Assembly: GCA_032622095.1 (NCBI GenBank)
Contig: CP136068.1
Location: 15,231,729-15,295,728, forward strand
Length of the DNA: 64,000 nucleotides
Reading direction: 5' to 3'
Source: Siphonodentalium dalli
Lineage: Eukaryota > Mollusca > Scaphopoda > Gadilida > Siphonodentaliidae
The position numbers were made by a program, and so were the translations under genes. The notes below the pieces were generated by a model. It had not been told where the DNA came from, did no database searches, and saw only the letters and a program-made list of their open reading frames with translations. Shown piece after piece: positions 46,001 through 58,440 of the stretch (the stretch's first letter is position 1; each line of letters opens with the position of its first letter).

Positions 46001-46455
46001 ACAGTTTACATAATTAAAGGTATCTTTCTGTTAGTTTTGGACTAGGTTCCAGTCGCCACAGATGATAATTTGTGTGTTTTCCAGTTCGGTTATAATATCT
46101 TTGATTTTATTGTAAAATTCAGGATTGTCATCATTTGGACCATAAATATTAGCTAGTGTAAATCGGATTGTCTCGATAGTTATGTCGAGTATAAGGTTAT
46201 TCTCATTTTTGTCTTTTAATCTTTTGTGTATTTCAAAGCTAAAATTATTGTTGAAGAGGACTGGGATGAATATGGTGCCATTTCCATCTTATATCCCCAT
46301 TCTGCTGTAATTATTTTCTCTTGCTCTGTTGTAAAGTGGGTATCTTGTAGACAGTATATTGAGGACTTCAAAGTTCTGAGGTATCGGAATACATCACGGC
46401 GTTTTTCGGCTTGATTTAACCCTCGGCAGTTAGAAGACATAATTTTTATAGACAT
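43075..46455 (-). mobile_element. L1/Tx1-like non-LTR retrotransposon, ORF2 broken, catalytic core deleted
   Basis: Minus strand from the ATG near 46455. AP endonuclease: MSIKIMSSNCRGLNQAEKRR, LQDTHFT, then through frameshifts (45877-46216) to MARLDYFLMS and TDHSIITLKL. Linker with IWVEDGEKPTKYFLNLEKRN. Reverse transcriptase: LKNWRPITLLNCTYKL, DQTGFLKGRYIGDNTRL, LLVDFEKAFDSVSWKFL. At about 44540 the sequence jumps from SRGCRQ to LLGIRFNTNL, so the block with GDPLSP and YADD is gone. C-terminal knuckle: CVRCKDKKESISHIFWEC. At least three frame breaks. Dead copy. Confidence 0.9.
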
Positions 46456-48659
46456 TTGATCATGATATAGGCACGCATACGACAATACACTCGACCAGGT
46501 TGGGCTATCCAGATAGCATTACAGAAATGATTACATAGGTATTGCATATATGTGAGTAGACCCTTACATATAGTTATACCACCGATTTCAGTCGAACAGC
46601 GAAAACATATTGCAAAACATACATTCAACATACATGCATACACAAAAACAATAATAAATACAATCCGGTAGAAGACTACCATGACGACGATCAAAGAGAC
46701 CGCCCTGTGTGACCGAGAATATTATGGTCAGTTATGCTATTTGGAATAAAAATTAGCCATATTGTTATTTAATAATGGTTTGTATTTTAAGTGATAATGT
46801 CAATCATTTGGAAATGGGGCAAATATATTGTCTACACGAATATCATATATAATCTAAGTCGGAAGCAGACTAGAGCCACAATGTGTTCATGCACACTCAC
46901 AATTTCAAGCATTTTCATTTGATTTGTTTTTTTGGAATTGGTGATTATGAACACCGTGTGTATCTTTAATCTCTAACATTTATAGCTATTATTGGAATAT
47001 CGAATGGGAGACTTGTAGGCAGGATATTTTGCAACGGGTATAGAAGGTTGTTGTTGAAGTTCAGACAAACGTTTTGTCATGCCACACGTAACAATTGTAA
47101 TAGCCTCAACTCCCTTTACGATTTTTCAGTTTAAGAAGGGGAGAGTAATAAGAACGTTTCAGTCGTGTAATATTAGCCTTATTTGAAACATGTCGCATAT
47201 TGTATTCAAATGTATGTTGTTTTTTGTAAGCAGTAACGGTGGATTATATGTGGGGGTGCATGGGGCATTGTAAAAAATAAATAACATGTTACATTCCAGT
47301 GTTGGTCATGTGACTACTATATCCAGAAGTGATCTTTGTTCATGATCAGTTTACAAAGGCTTTGATGATAATTGGGTGGCTAGACAAGTGAAATACACAA
47401 ATACTCATGCTGTGTGAGTTTGCGTTCAAGCTAGGATCATGTGGTTGGTGGCCTATTTTGGATTCAGGTCATACACATTTGGAGGTATATTGAGATCGTC
47501 GGTTCTGTGTCATTTGTATTTGTGGATTTTAACATACTTGTGGACTTATACTCTTTTCAATCGAGGTATATATGCGTATATGAGGAGTGAGTGTGCGTCA
47601 TTTTAAAAGAAATTAAGCTTAGGCTTGCATAGGATTTACATGTTAAGACACACGAATCATGGGCTGTATATCAGTCTATATTGAGGAAGCGGTCGAATTT
47701 TGAGTCGGAATCTCAATACAAGTGTGCAACATATATTATATGAGCTATTTGTCAAATAGAATCAGCTGTGGTGAGATTCTCATTTTGGAATCCGACTCCC
47801 ATCCCCAGTGACCTGGAAGTTACAAGAGGAGATATTTATTTTTGCCAAGTTAGCTACTAGGTATGTGAATGTGTGAACTGTTAGCATAGTTTCGATATTA
47901 GATATTCTATTCGATATTGAAGATATAATGGCTTCTGTTACACAGTTTGATTCGATGTAAACATCTATCTTTGTTGGTTATCGGAAATGGCCAACAAATC
48001 ACTCTTGGTATGTTTGTTCAAATCTGGTTCTATTTTTGTTTATATCTAACGACTCTCACTTTTACAAGATGCATATACACACATAGGCATTTTGAAAATC
48101 GTGAATGTCGGAAAGGAGCTATATTGACGTGTAACATGGAGTTTAAAATCACAGTCCGTTCTCAGCAAAACCCATTTTACTAATGAATATGTAGCGAAAT
48201 TGAGATGACGTCTGGCGCTTAGTAACAGTAACTATGTAGCCTATACGTGGGCGGTGCCTACGGATAGGTCCATTGGACCCTCACAGGCTGATGCATATTC
48301 ATTGATATATTTTATATTGATAAATTTTATGCTGCAAATTAAAACCTTTTTGGGATATTTGCACAAAAGTATGTATACAAAACATGTTTTAAGTCATTTT
48401 TAACTGAATATAAATTCCCATTGCGGGCTCCTTATGGACACTGAATATAAACTGGTGAGAAATTAACTACAGTGACGGCTACGGGTGATTTTTTAACGAT
48501 TCACATTACAAACCGTTGATAATACCGTGATTCTCGAAAACGAGAGCGACTCGCCGCAGAGTAGTATTTCAACTTTGCTCTGCTCATGCAATCAATGAAC
48601 TGGATAATTTTCAAGCACACCCCTGATACGAAATGATAAAAAAACGAATTAAGGTGTTC
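46456..48659. other. No recognised gene (possible 5' UTR of the LINE at the left edge)
   Basis: The first 200-300 bp may be the 5' UTR of the minus-strand L1/Tx1-like copy. The rest has only short ORFs without motifs. Confidence 0.45.
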
Positions 48660-49294
48660 CCTTTACTGGAAACATATATTTTCATAACCCTTCAAACTAT
48701 TAGTCGACACAAAACTACGCTGGTTTCAATACCGAATACTGACCAGAATTTTAGGCACAAATAGACTTTTGAACATAATGCGAATTCGGTCTATTGTCAG
48801 ATGTAACGTCGCAAATGAATCAATTTCACATATTTTCTTTGACTGTCCACTCGTAAGAACGTTTGTAAATACCACTCAGGCCTGGCTAGATCGATATCAT
48901 CTGGGCATCTCGCTTTCTCGGAAAAACATTCTTTTGGGGATTGGTACTTACAATAAAAACAACAAACTAAACTTTCTTACACTATCAATTCTGAAATATT
49001 ATCTGTATAAAACAAAATTTAACCCCGACGAACGAACTCTGAAATTACTCATTCGAGAATTTGAATTACGATACAAATCGTATCGATATATTGCACTGAA
49101 TTCCGACAATCTAAACCATTTCCAACTCGAGTGGGGGGACCTAACGAAAGCCATCAAGAACAATAGTGCACACTCATAACTAACTTAGCAGGGACCATAG
49201 TTATCTTGAATAGTATATAGTCCGAGTTTACAATATCAGATTCGGCAAACAAGTCCAAAGTTCATGAACAAATTTGAGACAGAATATAACTGGC

Positions 49295-49348
<54 letters not shown>

Positions 49349-49547
49349 GAGTGTACATGTATGCATACTATGTCTTTAATATATCAATGTGTGTGCAAGG
49401 TGTGTGTGAGTTGTGTACGAATGTCGAACCCCCCCCACCGTCTATATATCTATGCAATCGTTGTTATCAGATAGTGTTCTGTACATAATAAATGTGTAAT
49501 ATAATGAAAAAATAAAATATTATAAAAAAATAATAATAAAAAAATGA
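48660..49547 (+). mobile_element. 5'-truncated L1/Tx1-like LINE, 3' end
   Basis: Starts with a broken frame, then KLRWFQYRILTRILGTNRLL and NESISHIFFDCPLVRTF, the same C-terminal region as the 43-46 kb copy (there KLQWLQYRINSRIISTN and ISHIFWECEHVQTF). It runs to a stop at about 49179. A 3' region follows with the (AT)n run and 'gaaaaaataaaatattataaaaaaa' near 49505-49545, a likely A-rich tail. Opposite in orientation to the larger copy and from a related but not identical lineage. Confidence 0.8.
49299..49347. repeat. (AT)n microsatellite, about 49 bp
   Basis: Pure AT run within the 3' part of the truncated LINE. Confidence 0.95.
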
Positions 49548-51673
49548 TAAATATGTATCGCAATTCACTTTAGACCTGTTGTTGTCAACCCATATCGACG
49601 AATGGTGGGGTGGTATAATGATAATGTCATTTCTGATTTCTAATAACATGCCATTCCAATCCTAAGTCAAAATAACCACTCTGTAATAATTGAATAGTAA
49701 CAATTCAAGTACGTTATCATTTTCTGCAAAAAATGGTCCTCGAAATTTGCCATGGCAATACGCAATGACGTGGGAAACGCCATGGCAACATGTGAAATAT
49801 AATATGGCTGTGCGTGTTTCGTAGTGGAGCAACCATATAATTTGTTGCGATTCAATAATACAGTAATCATAGGATAAGTGTGCATGGTATACCACTACTT
49901 ATAACGAGGAAAGGATCATTGTTGCCATATTTCGGTGTGCTGTGTACCCTGCTTTACAACAGTGTGTTTTTGGGTACATCCACTTGACATTTGCTGTTTT
50001 CAGCACACATTTTCAGGGTGGGGAATCACGTTGTTTCGATTTGATGAGTATCACGCATTCAAAATGACCGACGCGACTGCATACGCGACAAGAAACGAAG
50101 AAAATGGTGATAAACTAGAGAGTGACTAAACTTCAAGTGTTGCGGTTTTTGAGAGAGGTGACTGAAAGACAACCTTGGCCGTTTTTGATATTTTTAAATC
50201 ATTTTAAACGCTGTTTTCGCTTTGTGGGAATATCACCAGCCAATTACTTATATGACCAATTTTCGTACATTTATCGTCAATACTGGCAGCTATGTCCGTG
50301 ATTGGTTGGTTAATAGGGTACGTGGTCACCGAATGAAAACATCGCCTTTTTACGCAGATTTCTTGTCGATTTATACTTTGAAACACCAGTTGTCCCTAGT
50401 GTTTTTATTCGAAACATGTTATATGATTATCGTTTATCACTCTCATAGTCGAGCTTGGCGGTTTTGAACATTGTATACTGAGAATGTACGACTGTTAGAT
50501 GAGCGATCACCTAACCGCCAAGCTCGAATTTTAAATCAAAATATGAAGCTAAATATTCTATACTATTTTTTCAAATAAGCTGGCAACCCATTTGTATCCA
50601 AGCGCACAGTTGTTTGCTCTTAAATTCTGACCAAAGTTGTCAGTCGAATGATTCTCCTACATGTAGATGTATGGACTGGTGTATTCCACGAACCTCCGAC
50701 TGGCATCTTTGTTCGGAATGTTACTGAGTATTTCGGAACAAATAAGCTATCAACATGTTTTAAAAATAAACTAGCACATGCTAGAAAGTCAAAATGCTCT
50801 GTTCTGTGTCACGCAGTTCCTCGTATATGTCGTTGTGCGTTTGTGCTAGCCTCGGCCATTTTGAATGCGTGGTACTCACCAACCTCGAAACCAAGTGATT
50901 CCCCACCGTCATGTTATACTATATATAATATCCATCCCGGCGATCACATATGCATGTCGCATGTATAGTCAGCATTGTTATTTCTGCCTCAAATGTGCTT
51001 AATTTTATCGACGACATAACGCTAAGAATTATATATGTAACATCGTGCAGTGGAGGCGACCATTCTCAACGACTCTACCATTTTCGCTTCGCTGGGGAAA
51101 TGTTTTCACCGAAGCAGAAAAGGCCGAGTCGACGAGAATGTGGAGACGACATGACAGTCTTGTTTGGATGCTGGCACGCAAATCCAAATGACGTTTCGTA
51201 AAATCGCCGAAAATATCAAACAAATCAACCGTACAACTCTATAAAAACATCGTCTGAACTACGCTCAATTGTAAATGCATCTCAACTATCTTGGATAAAC
51301 TGACAAAATCTATTTCACCTTCGAGAGTCATATAATATATAAGATTGACGGCGCGTGTTGTCAATTTGGATATATTTGTAAAAATAACTACTTTGAGCAA
51401 GATTATTCTCCATTTCTATGTTATCACCTTACCTGAGTCTTTCACATGCCTTTAAATGACTCTGGAGAGGACCCATATAATAAGCATTTGTATAATGCTT
51501 TATGTCAGAACCCATATCCTCGATAAAATATATTTAGCATCTTGATAATTATTTCTCTATTCGCCATTGTATATCTTGGATCAATAAATAATGTTTACAC
51601 TAAATGTGGTTGAAAATTAAAACGACACAATTGAAACATATTATTGACCATTTATTTTTATGGGGATATGTTG
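49548..51673. other. No recognised gene; short inverted repeat at 50450-50527
   Basis: 'tcgagcttggcggtt' and 'aaccgccaagctcga' form 15-bp arms about 50 bp apart. ORFs of 60-106 codons lack motifs. Nothing else supportable. Confidence 0.5.
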
Positions 51674-52019
51674 ATAACCCTTTGTATTGCAGTTTGAATT
51701 GTGTGGCCTAAAATATGATATTAACATTTTTGTACGGTTATGACTATAGTTACAAAACAAAAGCTTTAAAATTAATTCCCTGCTAGACTGATATGAGTTT
51801 TTTGCACCAAAGATTTAAATTAAAACTTTGGACCTCTGAATTATATTGTAAACAGTATACACTAAAACATTTGCGGAAACGTTTTATGCAAAAAACTCAT
51901 ATCCGTCTAGCAGGGAATTCCTTTTAAAGCTTTTGTTTTTGTAACTAGTGCCATACTGTACAAAAACGTTAATGTCATATTTTAGGCCACATAATTCAAA
52001 CTTCAATACAAAGGGTTAT
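51674..52019. mobile_element. Foldback/MITE, 346 bp, long inverted repeat
   Basis: 'ataaccctttgtattgcagt' at the left pairs with 'cttcaatacaaagggttat' at the right. Pairing continues inward over about 140 bp per arm ('tggcctaaaatatgatatta', 'acaaaagctttaaa', 'ccctgctagac.gatatgag'). The loop region holds 'caaagatttaaattaaaactttgg'. No target duplication is clear. Confidence 0.8.
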
Positions 52020-52423
52020 TTCATGTCCCATGGAAAATCACCGGGAAGAGGTGTGCTGTATTGTATGCTAGAAACACTAGATTTCGCTCCGAACCATATT
52101 TTCACCAGCAAAGGACAGCGCGCTTTTTCCAGGATAATCTTAATTCCCTCCATTTCTTCAGAATTATCCCTGAAAAGAATAAATATGTTAAAAATAAAAT
52201 CACTTGTGTGGTTCTTTCTTTATTACACATAATTAAACCCCACCACCTTTAATACACTATTCATCAAAAAAGCATAATTTTCAACCACAAGTCATGTTCA
52301 GCCCCCATTTTCACATAGTTCTTGGGGTTTGATGTTGTAACACTGTAGCTGCTGTGGAACACTGTACAATGTTTTGTCCATGAGAGAACTTCTGGTTGTT
52401 TGAGGTAGGTGAGTCCAGATATG

Positions 52424-55400
52424 ATAATAATAATAATAATATAGAGTATTTGTATAGCGCCATATCCCGTATGGCTCATGGCGCTGAACAATTCACACAA
52501 ACGCAGTCACACACATTCACACTATAACATATACGCAATAAATAATATGCATGTATTTCAATAATTAAGTCTCCTCAACGTTTTCTGATGTTATTTGTCC
52601 GAAATGGGAGATGAATAGGTGAGTTTTTAGGGCCGATTTGAATGTTTCCAAACAGTCAGACTGTTTCACCTCTTTGGGAAGGTTGTTCCAAATGGTCGGC
52701 CCGTAGACCTCGAAAGAACGGCGACCAAAGTACATCAGATCTCGTTTAGGTACAACCATCGCATTCGCATCCTGTGATCGAAGTGGTCGAGCAGGTACAT
52801 ATTTGACCAACAATGTATCAATATATGGTGGCAAAGCATTATCAATATCCGACTTTCTATAACACAAAGTAGCATGTTTGTACACAATTCGTTCAAATAT
52901 GGGAAGCCAATGTAATTTATACAACAGTGGGGTAACATGATCAAATTTGCCTGCACGGCACACAATTTTTGCAGCAATATTAACAATTTTTTGAAGTTTG
53001 TGAAGTTGATAATATGGGAGTCCTGCTAAAATAGAATTACAGTAATCGATTTTGGATAACACAAATGAGGACATCAATATTTGTGTGGATTGTTCGGAGA
53101 TATATGGACGTACATGCGAAATGCGCCGGAGCTCCATATATAAGGACCTGCATAGGTTGCTGATGTGAGATGACATTGAGAAGTTTTTGTCGATGGTCAC
53201 ACCGAGGTTTTTAATAACATCAGAAAATTCAATTACACTGTCGCCGATGAGCGTGGCATTAAGACTGACCCCCTTCAACCGAGCGTTAGTTCCACAAAGC
53301 ATAATTTCAGTTTTGCTTTCGTTAAGTTTGAGTTTGTTGATCTCCATCCATGTTTTAACTTCTGAAACGCATGTCTGAACTTGAGAAATTGCTTCGTCTA
53401 AGATCGATGGCTCAACTGATATGTACATTTGGGTATCGTCTGCATACATGTGATACTGAATGTTGTGTTTTTCGATGATGTTTCCAAGAGGCTGTGTGTA
53501 AACGAGATATAGTACAGGTCCCAGCACAGAACCTTGGGGCACTCCATATGATAGATGCACGGGGTTAGACGTCGTAGAATTAACAATAACTGATTGAGTT
53601 CTCTCGGTTACGTAAGAATGGAACCACTTTAATACCGTGCCGGACATTCCGAAAGTCACAGAAAGGCGTTTTAACAGGATGGAATGATCGAGCGTGTCAA
53701 ACGCCGCAGAGAGGTCAAGGCATGTAAGAATGGAGAGTTTGCCCTCATCTGTCGCACACAGCAAGTCGTTAAAAATTCGAGTCAAGGCTGTCTCCGTACA
53801 GTGATTTTTCTTGTAAGCTGACTGAAAGTTTTCTTCTAAATTATTGTCTTTCAAGTGTTTACGAAGTTGGTGGAGCACTACACGTTCAAGGACTTTAGAT
53901 AAGAAAGGAAGATTGGAGACTGGTCTATAGTTTTGCAGCAAATTTTGATCTAAACCAGACTTCTTTAACAATGGGGTAACACTGGCGTGTTTGAAGCATT
54001 GGGGAACAACACCCGTTGAGAGCGAGGAGTTAATAATATCAGTTATTACATCCAAAAGTTGATCGCAGTGAATACGAAGAAGTGTTGTAGGAATGGGATC
54101 TAACGAACATGACTTAGGTGGCATTGACAAAATCACATTCTTAACTTCTTCCGAACTCACAGATCGAAATTCGTCCATTTTTCTGTGACTTGAGAACTCC
54201 AAATATTCCGGTGCACCATGCGTTTGGTCAACAATGGCTCTGATTTTTGACACTTTGTCTCGGAAAAACAATGCAAAGGAATCAGCTAAGGTGCCAGCTG
54301 CGCGATCGTTGGGGAAAATCGATGGTTTTGACTTTCCAAGCATCGGTTTCGTGATGTTAAACAACATTTTGGTCGATTTGCAGCTGTATATTTGATTGTT
54401 GTAGAACTCAGTTTTAGCATTCTTGATGGTGACATTCAATTGTCGATTACATTCAACATATATTTCACGATGTACTGTCAATCCGGATTTTCGCCATGTT
54501 CGTTCAGCTTGTCGTTTGATTCGTTTCGATTCAGTGACATCGGACGTTAGCCAAGGTGCCGATGTTCTGTCGCTGGCCACACGGGATATAAGGGGTGCAT
54601 GTTCGTCAAGAACCGTTGAGAGTTTGTCGTTGTAAAACAAAGCAAGATCATTATCCGATATATCAATGGAAGACAATGCGGCATCGATACTGGCTGAGAA
54701 TTCAGTTCGGTCGATTGCTTTCAGATTACGTGAGGTGATCGTTTTCTTAGGAGCTGCTGACTTTACGATTTTGAGGTGGAATTGAACCAAAAAGTGATCA
54801 CCAATAGTCTTATCCAGGACCTGCAATCCACAAGCCGAGGAAGTCTCTCTCATAACAACCCAGTCGAGTATGTGCTGACGTCGGTGCGTTGGTTTGTTCA
54901 CGATTTGGTGCATATCGAATTCAGTAAACACCAATTTGAGGTCGTTGACAGGTTTGTTGTCGCGGAGTTCGTAATGTAGATTTATATCTCCGAGAAACAC
55001 AAGATGGCCGTTTGTCAGACTATATGCGGTAACAATATTACTAAATTCTGTAACGAAAGTTGAAATTTTGAACTTGTTCTTTTTGTTGGGTGGAGGTCTA
55101 TACATACAAACACAAGTCACTGGATCGTTTCCCGTCTTCACCACAAATCCAACTGCTTCAAAAGTAGTGCATTTTTTTACAGTTTTCCAGGTGACAACAT
55201 ATTCGGATTTATAGAGAAGACCAACGCCTCCCCCAGTGCTGGATTTCCGTGGCGATGATATAAACGAAAATCCACATGGTGTCAGTTCGTGAATTTTAAC
55301 TTCATCACCGGCAGGTTTGAGCCATGTTTCCGTTAAGAAGAAAAGATCGCATCGGCTTTCAGTTACTAAATCGCAAATGGTATGCGTTTTATTACGGACG

Positions 55401-55835
55401 GATTGACAGTTTAGTAGGCATATGTTGAAAAACCGATCCGGCTTGATCTGGAGGAGCGAGTTCCCATGTTTACAGGAAGGCAAGTCTGGTTCACTGGCAA
55501 TCGGTGTTGGTGTGACCACAGCTATCAGTCGAATTTTACGGCGACCGGCCCTATTCCCACGACGAGTGCGCTTGGGCGGCTTGGTTGATTCCGCACAACA
55601 ATGGCGCATTAAGTTCATGTCTCTCAGTTTCGATAAAACGGCAGAAGGAGGTGAGATATCGGCTCTGGCTAAATCCTTAAGTTGATCACCGGTATAGCGG
55701 CGACGAGAAGAAACGTTAGGCTGGCAGCGATTTGTAATTAGTCCATGGGTGAATGAACGCTGGCCGTCGCCAGTACATAGCAGAGGTATTCGGTAATCAA
55801 CATTCAGGTGATCAGCTGACCATCAAGCACATGGC
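52424..55835 (-). mobile_element. CR1/L2-like non-LTR retrotransposon, nearly complete
   Basis: Minus strand. It includes the intact ORF at 52565-55618, an open frame upstream to about 55835, and a 3' end 'ggcgctatacaaatactcta' followed by (TTA)n at about 52424-52441. That tail is characteristic of L2/CR1-type elements. No target duplication was identified. The 5' end is placed only by the open frame. Confidence 0.85.
52565..55618 (-). CDS. LINE ORF2 protein: endonuclease + reverse transcriptase (1017 aa, intact)
   Basis: Copies element RNA into a nicked genomic target. Residues about 65-280 are an AP-like endonuclease: NCQSVRNK at 70, TETW at 96-99 (catalytic Glu97), YRPP at 173, GDIN at 210-213, IGDHF at 272-276 (usually SDH). 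Residues about 545-800 are the reverse transcriptase: NYRPVSNL at 563, LDLSAAFDTLDH at 634-645, VPQGSVLGP at 693, and catalytic YADD at 725-728. The C-terminal part (HVTPLLYKLHWLPI, FGRRSFEVYGPTIWNNLP) is typical of CR1/L2 proteins. No stop or frameshift, so this copy is young. The frame is open for about 70 codons before the ATG (..RRRYTGDQLKDLARADIS), so translation may start upstream. Confidence 0.92.
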   Translation of the reverse strand: MNLMRHCCAESTKPPKRTRRGNRAGRRKIRLIAVVTPTPIASEPDLPSCKHGNSLLQIKPDRFFNICLLNCQSVRNKTHTICDLVTESRCDLFFLTETWLKPAGDEVKIHELTPCGFSFISSPRKSSTGGGVGLLYKSEYVVTWKTVKKCTTFEAVGFVVKTGNDPVTCVCMYRPPPNKKNKFKISTFVTEFSNIVTAYSLTNGHLVFLGDINLHYELRDNKPVNDLKLVFTEFDMHQIVNKPTHRRQHILDWVVMRETSSACGLQVLDKTIGDHFLVQFHLKIVKSAAPKKTITSRNLKAIDRTEFSASIDAALSSIDISDNDLALFYNDKLSTVLDEHAPLISRVASDRTSAPWLTSDVTESKRIKRQAERTWRKSGLTVHREIYVECNRQLNVTIKNAKTEFYNNQIYSCKSTKMLFNITKPMLGKSKPSIFPNDRAAGTLADSFALFFRDKVSKIRAIVDQTHGAPEYLEFSSHRKMDEFRSVSSEEVKNVILSMPPKSCSLDPIPTTLLRIHCDQLLDVITDIINSSLSTGVVPQCFKHASVTPLLKKSGLDQNLLQNYRPVSNLPFLSKVLERVVLHQLRKHLKDNNLEENFQSAYKKNHCTETALTRIFNDLLCATDEGKLSILTCLDLSAAFDTLDHSILLKRLSVTFGMSGTVLKWFHSYVTERTQSVIVNSTTSNPVHLSYGVPQGSVLGPVLYLVYTQPLGNIIEKHNIQYHMYADDTQMYISVEPSILDEAISQVQTCVSEVKTWMEINKLKLNESKTEIMLCGTNARLKGVSLNATLIGDSVIEFSDVIKNLGVTIDKNFSMSSHISNLCRSLYMELRRISHVRPYISEQSTQILMSSFVLSKIDYCNSILAGLPYYQLHKLQKIVNIAAKIVCRAGKFDHVTPLLYKLHWLPIFERIVYKHATLCYRKSDIDNALPPYIDTLLVKYVPARPLRSQDANAMVVPKRDLMYFGRRSFEVYGPTIWNNLPKEVKQSDCLETFKSALKTHLFISHFGQITSENVEET

Positions 55836-58440
55836 TTTATCCGCTCATGGAAAACTAAAACATGACGTCAGGTTTGTAAGGGTGACCTAAGATGTATACT
55901 GAATTATTGGAACACATATATGCTCTCCAACATTCTGAAGCATTTTCTTAAATGTATCCAAGTTTCAATGCTATTAACATTCAAATGGCCACTGTAAACA
56001 ACACACGTTCATGATATACACGATTCTGTTAGACTAGTTTGACCGTGACCATTTAATGATTTCTTCAAAAATCGTATAATAGAGCACTTTCGTGAATTGA
56101 CAAGAATCTTGTAAAACCTGGTGCTTTAACAGCGTTGGTAATCCGCAGCAGGGCAGCGACCCTGGTTAACTGAGGGCAAATAATTAGGGTAGGGAGGGTG
56201 TAAACCTTTTTTTTAAATTCACATAATGCATAATGTGATAACAGCCCTCAATGCATCGTATATACAGGTACACTATGTATATAGTCTATCTGTATATAAT
56301 AATATAATGAACTGGCAAGTCAATCTATTTTATGTTCGTTTATCTAAGTTTGTGTTTATCAAATGGACTGGCCATAACAGGAGCAAGCACTCCTTGTACA
56401 AATCTTAAAGCGTGAGTTCCTTGCCTGAATGTGAACAATATTCAACCTACTAAAAATACCCAGATCCCTGCATCTTCACACAAATCATAAGTGTTTCATC
56501 ACAATGAGTCCATAAACATATCCCATAAACCCATAAGTCTAAAAGACTTAGTTTTATAATCTATTAAAGTTTCCTATTTTCGGGGAATCACATTTTTGGA
56601 TGTTTGTTAGCCCGCTAACCCCAGTTTGGTGTGTTTTGTGAGTGCGATTTTGCAACTAATTAGGCTAATGACTCCTTGAATACAAATCAGCAACTTGTAT
56701 AGCAAACTAATAGAAACTGGAAAAATAAAGTCAAGTTGATAGAATGAAATTGGGAATTTTCAGACTGTAAATTGGGACCTTTGGAATTTGTTTTATTTTT
56801 TATATAAAAAAGTTTACGGAGGGCCATCCGGCGAACGGGATGGAGGGTTACCGGAAACGAATGTATTATGTTTTATGCCTTATCACCGGATTGCAGCTAT
56901 ATGGCGGACTGCAACTTTTTACCGTTCCTTAAAAACATTGAGACTATAAACTTCAACAGTCTTTTAAATTGTGAAAATATAGAAAATAATCTTAGATCTT
57001 TCTTGATAAAACTTAAGGTGGTACTATAAAACAGCCAATACTAAACCAAACAACCTGTAAACTTCAACAGTCGTTTAAACAACAATCTTCGAGAAATATA
57101 ACACTGAAATAAATAAACTTGTATTGTTGTGTAACCGCTGGCAACTCCATGACGTCGACCTGTCTGGGGGATGTAGGGGTATCCAGGGTTGCTGTACCTC
57201 CGAGTTCTGACAGCCTCCAGTGGGGATCGGAATTGGCAACATACGCTGCATTATTACAGTTTATATATTCACATATAAAATATATATCGCACATACATAT
57301 GCCTGGATGAACAAAGCTGTCATCTTTTGCACACTGCACATCAGTATAATATGTCCTTTCGTTGGGCCCAGATGAAATGTTACACGCAGATACAATGAGC
57401 CAAAGAAGGTGAAAGTGTTCAGCTTTTGCCTAACCCATAGCTTAAAACGTGAATCTTACAAGACTATTTTGTCAAAGCACTGCATTTGGTGTGAACTAAG
57501 TTCAGACATTATCTTATTTTACGTGTTTATAGTTCTTCTTCTTTGATAGAAACACTGCATGATGAAAACTCCTGCTACAAATGTAACCACGACGTTTGAG
57601 ATCATTGTTTCGATCGTCAAAAAGCGAGATACTGGCTCAAACATTAATGTGACTATCAATTGTTATACAATAACGATCATCAGTGCTTCAAGCCAATCAG
57701 TTAATTATTTGCACGACGATCAACTCATGACCTGTTACTCAATAATTTACACATACTGTCGAATTAACAAACACACAGTTGTGCAGCGGATGGAAATTGA
57801 ATAACACTGTATGGGCAGTAACTGTATAACTCGCAGAGACTTTCCCTGAGAGGTCAGCGGTCGGGGAGTTCAGAATGACTTGTGTTCACACAGGTAGTTT
57901 CGTCACGCATTGATATTCGTTCACTATTATTCGGTTATTTTACCGGAAGTAAGCGACAAAGAGATATAATGTTTTATAATTTCTTTACTGTCGGTCCAGA
58001 CGCTAAATACGTTATTTTCGTTGCGGTAACTTCCCACTATTTAATGTGGAAGCATATAATAAATATATAAAATCATGAACTGTTACTCCCACAACACGTA
58101 AACTATACCAAAGTCTGGTATAGTCAATGCTTGTCATTTATTAACATAGAAATTGATCCAGTAGATTAACAACAGTGGTATGGAATAATGCGCTAGATAA
58201 TGGGCTGGTTTACAGACTAATATGAAAATAGTTAAAATTATAGAATGGTGTGTTTCCTGCATAATTACCTAGGTTTGCAGATACCAGCAATTTATAAAAT
58301 AATATTTCCAATCGCGACCTGGTAATTATCATCTCTATGTATTTATTTTCCAAATATATCAACTCTAGTTGAATTGGAGCTCAAGGAAATTATCAAATAT
58401 CTCAATGTCAAACTATCAATTTGACTGGGGAAATCATTAC
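55836..58440. other. No recognised gene
   Basis: AT-rich, with one GC-richer patch at 57130-57255. Read on the minus strand this patch gives SDPHWRLSELGGTATL after a possible acceptor 'aatgcag'. It could be a lone exon but has no partner or known motif. Confidence 0.45.

Noticed and set aside
50648-51201. Two overlapping plus-strand ORFs of 83-106 codons
   Set aside because: No domain, no conserved pattern and no splice evidence. Cannot be distinguished from chance.
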